A DNA stretch of 5,042 nt, taken from a bacterium (GTDB taxonomy: Bacteria > Planctomycetota > J058 > JACQDU01). Made by a program: the position numbers and the translations under genes. Below are positions 1 through 5,042 of this stretch, piece after piece (position 1 is the first letter of the stretch; each line of letters starts with the position of its first letter). The stretch spans positions 1 through 5,042 of the forward strand of contig JACQDU010000610.1 of NCBI GenBank assembly GCA_016200955.1, read 5' to 3'. Below the pieces are notes generated by a model. That model was not told where the DNA came from, did no database searches, and saw only the letters and a list, made by a program, of their open reading frames with translations.

Positions 1-105
1 CAGGAAGAACGAGATCTCCGCCTTGAATCCCCGCGTCACGATCGAGATGTAGCGCCACCGCGCCTTCAAGTAGCGGAGGACCCTGTGGCGCCGCGTCTCG
101 ATCAC
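1..105 (-). CDS. N-terminal fragment of an unidentified protein, possibly an ABC-2-type transporter permease (runs off left edge)
   Basis: Thirty-five residues are visible, beginning VIETRRHRVLRYLKARWRYI and ending in ISFFL at the window edge. The GTG at 103-105 is the most upstream start available, because an in-frame TAG lies at 115-117. No strong Shine-Dalgarno precedes it, so the TTG at codon 13 remains possible. The start lies 17 bases after the lysA stop on the same strand, which suggests translation from the same transcript. A basic, aromatic-rich N-terminus followed by an amphipathic stretch (KAEISFFL) resembles the cytoplasmic lead-in to the first membrane helix of ABC-2 family permeases with N-termini of the type YLRLxxxxLKAELEYRxxFL. 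That family call is an inference from a short, low-information stretch. It could equally be another membrane or envelope protein. The existence of a gene is more secure than its identity. Confidence 0.5.
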   Translation of the reverse strand, partial: MIETRRHRVLRYLKARWRYISIVTRGFKAEISFFL

Positions 106-122
106 GGGCGGAGTCTACCGTT

Positions 123-1394
123 TCAGACGCGCTCGGGCCCGAGGAGATCCTCGACCGTCTCGCGCCTGCGGATCACGCGCGCTCGCTCGCCCTCGACGAG
201 GACCTCGGGCGGGCGAGGGCGCGTGTTGTAGTTCGAGCTCATGGAGAAACCGTAAGCTCCCGCCGAGAAGATGCACAGGAGGTCGCCTCGCGCGACCTCG
301 GGCAAGCTCCGATCGAGCGCGAGGAAGTCGGTGGACTCGCAGATCGGCCCGACCACGTCCGCGAGCTCGAGGCCCGGCTTCTCGCTCTCTCCCAGCGCTC
401 GAGGGTCCTCGCTCGAGCGGACCGGCCACACCCGGTGGTAGCTCTTGTAGAGAGACGGCCGGATGAGCTCGGTCATGCCCGCGTCCACGATCACGAAGCG
501 CCTCCCCGCGGTCCGCTTCACGTCGATCACGCGCGCGAGGAGGACGCCCGCGTTCCCCGCTACGAAGCGGCCGGGCTCGACGATCACCTCGTAGCGCTTT
601 CCCTCGAGGAACGGCGCCGCCGCCTGAGCGAACTCGAGCACCGGGCGCGCCGCGCGGTCGGAGTACCAGATCCCGAACCCGCCCCCGAGGTTCAGCCACG
701 AGAGGTCGACTCCCGCGCGCCTCTGATCGTCGGCGAAGGCCACGACCCTCTCGACGGCTTCCTTGAAGGGCGCGACTTCCGTGAGCTGGGAGCCTATGTG
801 CATGTGGACTCCCTTGAGGTCCACGTGAGCGAAGCACGAGCGCTCGGCGAAGATCTCGCGCGCCGTCGCGAGGTCGACGCCGAACTTGTTCTCCTTCTTC
901 CCCGTCGTGATGTAACGGTGAGTCTTCGGGTCCACGTCGGGGTTGATCCTGAGAGCCGCGCGGGCGACGAGGCCGTGGATCCCGGCGAGCTTGTCGAGCC
1001 GCTCGAGCTCCTCCCTGCTCTCGACGTTCAGGTGATGCACGCCGAGAGCGAGAGCGAGCTCGAGCTCGTCGTCGGTCTTCCCGACTCCCGCGAAGACCGT
1101 GCGGGCCGGGGAGCCGCCGGCCTCGCGCACGCGGACGAGCTCTCCGCCGGAGACGACGTCGAAGCCCGCTCCCTCGCGCGCGAGGAGCCGGAGGATCGAG
1201 AGGTTCGAGCACGCCTTGAGGGAGTAAGCGACCCAGCCTCCGAGCGGCGCGAACGCGTCACGGACCTTCCGGTAGTGGTCGAGGAGCGTCGCCGCCGAGT
1301 AGACGTAGAGCGGCGTCCCGTGGGCGCGCGCGAGCTCCTCCAGGTCCACTCCCTCGGCCTTGAGCGTCCCGTTCTCATAGCGGAAGTCGTCCAC
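123..1394 (-). CDS. lysA: Diaminopimelate decarboxylase (LysA)
   Basis: This cytoplasmic PLP enzyme converts meso-diaminopimelate to L-lysine and CO2, the last step of lysine synthesis. The 423-residue protein has the usual full length and fold-type III layout, an N-terminal alanine-racemase-like barrel followed by a C-terminal beta domain. The PLP lysine is K60 in YSLKACSN. Other family landmarks are H199 in VHMHIGSQ, the glycine-rich phosphate-binding loop GGGFG (237-241), EPGR (273-276), VDAGMTELIRPSLY (303-316), the catalytic cysteine C352 in GPICESTD, and GAYGFSMSSNYNTRPRP (379-395). Nothing essential is missing. The GTG start at 1392-1394 is chosen because GGAGAG lies 8 bases upstream, the protein starts just before the expected N-terminal segment, and no other in-frame start is close. 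The frame stays open far upstream, but that part is Arg/Pro-rich noise inside the neighbouring gene. It sits 59 bases after the YfhO-like gene and 17 bases before the next gene, all on the same strand. The YSLKACSN and GKKENKFGVD wording recalls planctomycete-type or deltaproteobacterial-type LysA. Confidence 0.96.
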   Translation of the reverse strand: MDDFRYENGTLKAEGVDLEELARAHGTPLYVYSAATLLDHYRKVRDAFAPLGGWVAYSLKACSNLSILRLLAREGAGFDVVSGGELVRVREAGGSPARTVFAGVGKTDDELELALALGVHHLNVESREELERLDKLAGIHGLVARAALRINPDVDPKTHRYITTGKKENKFGVDLATAREIFAERSCFAHVDLKGVHMHIGSQLTEVAPFKEAVERVVAFADDQRRAGVDLSWLNLGGGFGIWYSDRAARPVLEFAQAAAPFLEGKRYEVIVEPGRFVAGNAGVLLARVIDVKRTAGRRFVIVDAGMTELIRPSLYKSYHRVWPVRSSEDPRALGESEKPGLELADVVGPICESTDFLALDRSLPEVARGDLLCIFSAGAYGFSMSSNYNTRPRPPEVLVEGERARVIRRRETVEDLLGPERV

Positions 1395-1402
1395 CGCGAT
1401 CT

Positions 1403-1408
1403 CTCTCC
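1403..1408 (-). promoter_or_regulatory. Shine-Dalgarno of lysA that decides its GTG start
   Basis: On the minus strand the bases read GGAGAG, followed by AGATCGCG and then GTG. The 8-base spacing is within the normal range. It supports the GTG at 1392-1394 over any longer reading frame through the upstream gene. Confidence 0.7.
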
Positions 1409-1411
1409 ACG

Positions 1412-1423
1412 ACTCACATGAGT
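1412..1423. repeat. Short palindrome ACTCA-CA-TGAGT between the YfhO-like gene and lysA
   Basis: Two perfect 5-base arms (ACTCA and TGAGT) flank a central CA, 17 bases upstream of the lysA GTG and just upstream of its Shine-Dalgarno. It stands out as AT-richer than the surrounding DNA. It could be an operator half-site pair or a weak hairpin near the ribosome site, but arms this short can arise by chance. No promoter hexamers were recognised next to it. Confidence 0.25.
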
Positions 1424-1453
1424 GTGCGCGCGGTCCGTCGAGCGCGCAACGGC

Positions 1454-4324
1454 CTACCTTCGAGGCGCCGCTCGAGCGTTCCGGAAGATCGGGCCGAGGA
1501 GAACGACGACGAGAGCGAACGTCGCGAGAGCGACTCCGAGCGGGAGCGCCGCCGGCGCGTAGCGGAAGCGCACGAGGTGCTCTCCCGCCGGGAGCGCCAC
1601 GGCACGGAGCGCCGCGTCGCCTCGGAGGAGCTTCGCGGGAGCGCCGTCCACCGTGACCTTCCAGTCGGGGTGCCATGCGTCGGCGAGGACCACGTAACCC
1701 GGGCCGGGCGCCTTCACGGAGACCTCGACCTCGCTCGCCCCGTAGCGCGCGATCCGCGCCTCTCCTCGCTCCTTCACCGGAGACGACCCGGCACCGGAGG
1801 GAGCCTCGTCCGCGAGGAGCACGACGCTCGCCCGCGGGTCGTGCCCCGGCTCCCTGAGAGCCGAGACGGCCGCTTCGACGGAAGGAACGACGCGCGCGCC
1901 GCACGTCCAGCGCACGCGAGGGAGCGTCTCCCTGTCCTCGAGGACCGTCGTCTTGAGCGGGAGCGCCGTGTAGATCGACGCTATCGGGCTCGTGGACGCC
2001 ACCGAGCACGCGAGCGCGCCCGGCGCCTGGGCGCGCCCGTCGAAGCGACGGACCCACTCGCGCTGGTTCGCGTAGAAGTAGAGGGACACGCGTCCGGGTC
2101 CCTCGTCCGCGCGACGGAACTGGATCGCGAGCGTCCTCTTCCCGGGGATCGGGTCGAGCACGAAGAGCGCGCTCCACACCTTGGGGCTCCGGCGCTCGCA
2201 CGGGGCGGTCTTCCGCTGGAGCTCCTCGAGGCCCGACTCGACGAGCGCGCTCACGACGAGCTCGATCTTCGCGTGCTCGGTCCACGCGAGGTGCGCGTGG
2301 ACCTGCACCTGCGTCAGGTCGTCGCTCTCGACGGCGAAGGTCTCGCCTTGACAGGAGTCGCTCGAGAGAGGGGCGATCCCGAAACCCTCGCCCGGTCCGC
2401 GCGGCGCGGGCTCCTGCCACAGGACGCGCGGATCCGTCGTCGGGGCTCCCACGAGCACGTAGCGGACTCCCAGGAGACGCGCGATCTTGGGCGAGAACGT
2501 CTGGAAGCACTCGAGGTCGGGGTCGCTCGTCTTCCCGAGAGCGTCGCGGAGCGGCTTGAACGCGAGGCTCCCGAGCACGTCGTAGCGAGAGACGGCGTCC
2601 ACCCCGTAGGCCGTGGGCACGTTCGGCGGGAGCGCGCGCAGGTCCCCGAGAGCGAGCGTGCGAGGCCGGTCTCCCTCCGGGCTCGCCTTGAGCGCGTTCA
2701 TGGTCGCGCTCTCGGGGAAGAAGCGCTCGGCCTTGACGCCCGGGTTCCAGTCCCACGCGAAGATGAGCGCCTGCTCGATCGCGATGACGAGGACGAGGAG
2801 CGCTCCTCCCGCGACTCTCGGGAACGCTCGCCGCGACTGCGCCCACGCCACCGACAGCGCCGCGAGCGCGGCGAGGATCGGCGCTCCGAGAGAGAGCTCG
2901 GGCCCGCGGAACGGCCGGGCGAGCGCGTCGACCTTCCCCGCGAGCGGCTCCTGGACCGATGCCGCGTCCCGCGCGAGCCACACCGTCACGAGAGCGGCCA
3001 GGAGCGCGACCCCGTAGCCCGCGACGGCGCGCCCGAGCGAGGCCCGGCTTCGCAGGAGGAGATCGACGCCGCATCCCGCCGCGACCGCGAGCCCGAACGC
3101 GACCGGAACGGCGAGCCGGTAGTTCCTCGCGAGCGAGAACGGCAGCACGAGCCCGATCTTCACGAGGCCCCCTCCGTGGACGAGACCGAGGCCGAGCCAC
3201 GCGAGAATGAGCGCTCCGTGTGCGAGGCGCGTCGGGCCCTCGCGACGGGAAGAGAACGCGGCGACGAACGCGAGGAGCAGGCCGGCGGCGCCGATGCTTC
3301 CTTCCGTGAGCTCGATGTAGCTGCCGGTGCGGGCGCTCGCGTAGAAGCTCCCGTCGCGCGGGCTGCCCTCCATGTCGATGAAGAAGAGCTGGGCGAGGAA
3401 GCGAAGCGGGACGTCGGCCTGGACCGAGTGCTCCCTGCGGCGCGCGAGCGCCTCGCTCCTCAGGAGCTCGCCCAGGAAGAGCAAGACGTGCGGCGCCGCG
3501 AGGAAGACGCCGAGCGCGCTCCCGAGAGCGAGGCGGGCGAGGAAGAACGCCGCCTCTCGGTTGTCTTTCTCTCGTGAAACCTGCCACGCGCGAGCGAGGG
3601 CGTAGATCGCGACCGCGAGGGCGCAGTGGAAGAACGTCTGCACGAACCCCGAGAGGAGCCCCGCCGCGACCGCGAGCGCGAGCGCGCCGCTCGGCCACGC
3701 TCCTCTCCCGACCTGCGCCGAGCGCTCGACCGCGAGCAGCGCCCAGCCGAGGCACGCGGCGACCGTGCTCACCGGGTAACCCTCCCAGACGACGAACGGG
3801 CCGGAGAAGGCCCACGCGACGCCCGCCGCGAGGCCCGCGTGGATCCCGAGCCCGCGCGCTCGGAGGAACAGGTGCGCTCCGAGACCGGCGGCGACGTGCT
3901 TCGCGAGCGCGAGGAGGAAGAGTCCCCACGCCGGCCCGAGGAGAAGCGCGGCGAGCATGGGCGGGAGGAAGACCTCCGACTGGTCGTTCGCCGCGAGGAC
4001 GGTCCCGCACCCCGCGTGCGGATTCCAGAGAGGGAACCGCCCGTCGCGGAGCTCCTTGCTCGCGAGCACGAACCAGGGCGCGTAAGCGAGCGTCTGGTCC
4101 CAGAGAGCCTCGTTCTGCGCTCGCGCGTGCTCGGGCGCCGCCTCCTTCGAGAACGGGAGGCCGTGGAGCACGATGTCCTCAGCCGAGAGGACCTTTCCAG
4201 GCGGCAGCGACCGGGAGTGCGAGAGGACGAAGAGCGCCGCGAGGAGGAGGCAGGCGAGAACGACCTCGCGCGGCCGAGGAGGCCACGTGCTCGCGCTCGG
4301 CTCGCGCTCGGGGACGAGTGGCAT
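1454..4324 (-). CDS. YfhO-family polytopic membrane protein, probable GT-C-type glycosyltransferase
   Basis: The protein has 956 residues. A first membrane helix (about 21-36) is followed by an extracytoplasmic loop with an acidic pair (E49-D50 in SAEDIVLHGLPF) and the motif GRFPLWNPHAGCGT (95-108), the typical 'lPlWNP...G.p' signature of YfhO/GT-C proteins. About a dozen further hydrophobic segments span roughly 119-524, including the family-like ARNYRLAVPVAFGLA (399-413). The extracytoplasmic region, about 525-922, holds YGVDAVSRYDVLGSLAF (573-589) and SPKIARLLGVRYVLVG (611-626). It ends with the classic GYVVLADAWHPDWKVTVDG segment (876-894) and a last helix (about 924-944) with a short basic tail. 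Characterised relatives in Gram-positives add sugars to cell-wall polymers using lipid-linked donors; the acceptor here is unknown. A beta-rich insert lies at about 660-790. ATG at 4322-4324 is preceded by GAGGT 11 bases upstream, a slightly long spacing. It is the first gene of a leftward set with lysA. Family membership is strong; enzyme activity and substrate are inferred. Confidence 0.88.
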   Translation of the reverse strand: MPLVPEREPSASTWPPRPREVVLACLLLAALFVLSHSRSLPPGKVLSAEDIVLHGLPFSKEAAPEHARAQNEALWDQTLAYAPWFVLASKELRDGRFPLWNPHAGCGTVLAANDQSEVFLPPMLAALLLGPAWGLFLLALAKHVAAGLGAHLFLRARGLGIHAGLAAGVAWAFSGPFVVWEGYPVSTVAACLGWALLAVERSAQVGRGAWPSGALALAVAAGLLSGFVQTFFHCALAVAIYALARAWQVSREKDNREAAFFLARLALGSALGVFLAAPHVLLFLGELLRSEALARRREHSVQADVPLRFLAQLFFIDMEGSPRDGSFYASARTGSYIELTEGSIGAAGLLLAFVAAFSSRREGPTRLAHGALILAWLGLGLVHGGGLVKIGLVLPFSLARNYRLAVPVAFGLAVAAGCGVDLLLRSRASLGRAVAGYGVALLAALVTVWLARDAASVQEPLAGKVDALARPFRGPELSLGAPILAALAALSVAWAQSRRAFPRVAGGALLVLVIAIEQALIFAWDWNPGVKAERFFPESATMNALKASPEGDRPRTLALGDLRALPPNVPTAYGVDAVSRYDVLGSLAFKPLRDALGKTSDPDLECFQTFSPKIARLLGVRYVLVGAPTTDPRVLWQEPAPRGPGEGFGIAPLSSDSCQGETFAVESDDLTQVQVHAHLAWTEHAKIELVVSALVESGLEELQRKTAPCERRSPKVWSALFVLDPIPGKRTLAIQFRRADEGPGRVSLYFYANQREWVRRFDGRAQAPGALACSVASTSPIASIYTALPLKTTVLEDRETLPRVRWTCGARVVPSVEAAVSALREPGHDPRASVVLLADEAPSGAGSSPVKERGEARIARYGASEVEVSVKAPGPGYVVLADAWHPDWKVTVDGAPAKLLRGDAALRAVALPAGEHLVRFRYAPAALPLGVALATFALVVVLLGPIFRNARAAPRR

Positions 4325-4366
4325 GGCACGATCGTACCTCGCCGCCCTCCGGCTCGCTTTCTCGCG

Positions 4367-4395
4367 CTCCCATCGGCGCGTGAGATCGACGGGAG
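4367..4395. repeat. 9-bp imperfect inverted repeat (CTCCCATCG ... CGACGGGAG), possible operator or leader hairpin
   Basis: The arms at 4367-4375 and 4387-4395 are complementary at eight of nine positions, around an 11-base spacer centred on 4381. The single mismatch becomes a G-U wobble if the region is transcribed leftward, so an RNA hairpin in the leader of the YfhO-like gene is possible. As DNA, the dyad overlaps the proposed -35 of the rightward gene, the position of a typical repressor site. Function is inferred from position and symmetry only. Confidence 0.35.
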
Positions 4396-4407
4396 ACGAG
4401 CTACAAT
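4380..4407 (+). promoter_or_regulatory. Candidate sigma70-type promoter for the HEAT-repeat gene
   Basis: TACAAT at 4402-4407 matches five of six bases of the -10 consensus and stands out in GC-rich DNA. Sixteen bases upstream, GTGAGA (4380-4385) matches four of six bases of TTGACA. The predicted transcription start near 4414 would leave only about 10 bases before the GTG at 4424, giving a very short leader. That agrees with the lack of a clear Shine-Dalgarno. The -35 is weak, so this remains a candidate. Confidence 0.35.
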
Positions 4408-4423
4408 CGAGCGCGGGTCGGAC

Positions 4424-5042
4424 GTGAACGCGAGGATCGTCACGGGAGCCGTCTGCGCCGCGGGTTTCGCGCTCGTCATCGTCACCATGCCCCGCGAGCG
4501 CGCGCCCGAGAGAGCGCCGGCTCCCACGACCGCGCGGCGCGCTCGCCCGCCGCGCCCCCAGGCGAGGCCCGCGCGGCAGCCCGCGGCTTCCCCGAGCACG
4601 AAGCCACCGGAGGCGGTCACGGCCCTCCCGGTCGCGCTCGATGCGGGGGCGGCGGCCAACGACCGCGCGAGCGCGCTCGACTCGATCGACCCGGCGGCGC
4701 TCGGCGAGGGCGACGTGAGGCGCCTCGCGCTCCTCGCCTCGACGCCGGGGCTCGACGAGGACGTGCGGGCGGCGGCGCTCTCGCTGCTCCTGGCCGTGGC
4801 GGAGGACGGCTCCCGCGCCGCGCGCCTCCGCGCGCTCGCTTTCTTCCTGGGAGAAGCTCCCGACGAGAGCACGGAGCCGCGGCTCGGCGCCCTCCTCGCG
4901 GACGGCGACGCCGAGGTGAGGAAGGGCGCCGCGGACGCGCTCGGCTCCGCCTCTCCCGCGAGCCGCGATGCCGCGCTCTTGGCGCTCGAGAGAGCCTTCC
5001 CCGCCGAGACCGACGACGGCGTCCAGGAAGCCATGGCCGCCG
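4424..5042 (+). CDS. Membrane-anchored or exported HEAT-repeat-like protein, N-terminal part (runs off right edge)
   Basis: An open frame of 206 codons continues past the window end. It starts VNARIVTGAVCAAGFALVIV, where residues 4-21 form a hydrophobic helix suited to a signal anchor. A low-complexity Pro/Arg/Ala linker (about 23-65) follows. From about 78 come amphipathic helix pairs of HEAT type: DEDVRAAALSLLLAVAED (111-128), then the clearest unit LGALLADGDAEVRKGAADAL (154-173), then ALLALERAF (184-192) with another helix at the edge. Such repeats are usually protein-binding scaffolds. The partner is unknown, and no catalytic domain is visible. GTG at 4424-4426 is preferred because it captures the hydrophobic segment; the next in-frame ATG (4487-4489) would delete it. 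No strong Shine-Dalgarno precedes either start, and the frame is open upstream without a better start. It is divergent from the YfhO-like gene, so a functional link is not implied. The HEAT call is good; localisation is inferred. Confidence 0.75.
   Translation, partial: MNARIVTGAVCAAGFALVIVTMPRERAPERAPAPTTARRARPPRPQARPARQPAASPSTKPPEAVTALPVALDAGAAANDRASALDSIDPAALGEGDVRRLALLASTPGLDEDVRAAALSLLLAVAEDGSRAARLRALAFFLGEAPDESTEPRLGALLADGDAEVRKGAADALGSASPASRDAALLALERAFPAETDDGVQEAMAA

Larger units (their letters stand above)
4325..4423. promoter_or_regulatory. Divergent intergenic region between the YfhO-like gene and the HEAT-repeat gene
   Basis: These 99 bases separate two divergently transcribed starts, so promoters for both directions must lie here or extend into the coding regions. 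It holds a 9-bp imperfect dyad and a TACAAT box, both pointing to regulation of the rightward gene. A Shine-Dalgarno-like GAGGT for the leftward gene lies at 4336-4340 read on the minus strand. I did not find a convincing leftward -35/-10 pair. Confidence 0.6.

Noticed and set aside
106..122. A terminator between lysA and the left-edge gene.
   Set aside because: The 17-base gap contains no inverted repeat followed by a T-run on the minus strand; the tight spacing argues for read-through.
435..1421. A 328-codon plus-strand open frame opposite lysA.
   Set aside because: Low-complexity charged composition and complete overlap with a gene whose catalytic motifs are intact; an antisense shadow.
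1418..3577. A 719-codon plus-strand open frame opposite the YfhO-like gene.
   Set aside because: Its translation is dominated by Arg, Glu and Asp without hydrophobic cores or motifs, as expected for the antisense shadow of a GC-rich gene with few stop codons.
123..4010. A single 1295-codon minus-strand open frame that would fuse a long N-terminal extension to LysA.
   Set aside because: The part upstream of 1394 is Arg/Pro/Ala-rich low complexity with no domain. It lies out of frame inside the YfhO-like gene, whose own frame carries clear membrane helices and family motifs. A GTG with a good Shine-Dalgarno starts lysA at 1394.
4331..4336. A TACGAT sequence on the minus strand as a -10 box for the YfhO-like gene.
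   Set aside because: It ends 6 bases before the ATG and has no -35-like hexamer at a suitable distance, so it is more likely chance.
3769..5034. A 421-codon minus-strand open frame spanning the divergent region.
   Set aside because: The translation is Ser/Arg/Ala-rich with no recognisable domain. It overlaps the start of the YfhO-like gene and the HEAT-repeat frame, both of which are better supported.

Overview
The window is very GC-rich bacterial chromosome (well above 65% by eye). Codons end almost always in G or C, and GTG starts are frequent. The mix of a YfhO-type polytopic membrane protein, a lysA with YSLKACSN and GKKENKFGVD motifs, and a membrane-anchored HEAT-repeat protein fits a high-GC Planctomycetota or another environmental, possibly uncultured, phylum such as Myxococcota. 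That placement is an inference from style and motifs; nothing here fixes the taxonomy.

Layout: three genes run leftward on the minus strand. The first transcribed is a 956-residue YfhO-like (GT-C-fold family) membrane protein (1454-4324). After a 59-base gap comes lysA, diaminopimelate decarboxylase (123-1394, GTG start with a good Shine-Dalgarno). Seventeen bases after lysA, the N-terminus of a third protein (1-105) runs off the left edge; it may be an ABC-2-type membrane protein, but only 35 residues are visible. A 99-base divergent intergenic region (4325-4423) separates this set from a rightward gene (4424 to beyond 5042). That gene encodes an N-terminally anchored protein with a Pro/Arg/Ala-rich linker and HEAT-like helical repeats, and it is cut by the right edge.

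How the genes relate: only lysA has a firm biochemical assignment, the last step of lysine synthesis by the DAP route. The YfhO-like protein is probably a membrane enzyme using lipid-linked sugars at the cell envelope. Its co-orientation with lysA may be simple operon packing rather than a shared pathway. The divergent region carries a 9-bp dyad and a plausible -10 box for the rightward gene.

No RNA genes, mobile elements, CRISPR arrays or convincing terminators were seen. The many long open frames on other strands and frames are a by-product of high GC. I found no strong sign of a new system. The observations most worth checking are the beta-rich, cysteine-containing insert in the YfhO-like ectodomain, the dyad in the divergent promoter region, and the anchored HEAT-repeat protein.
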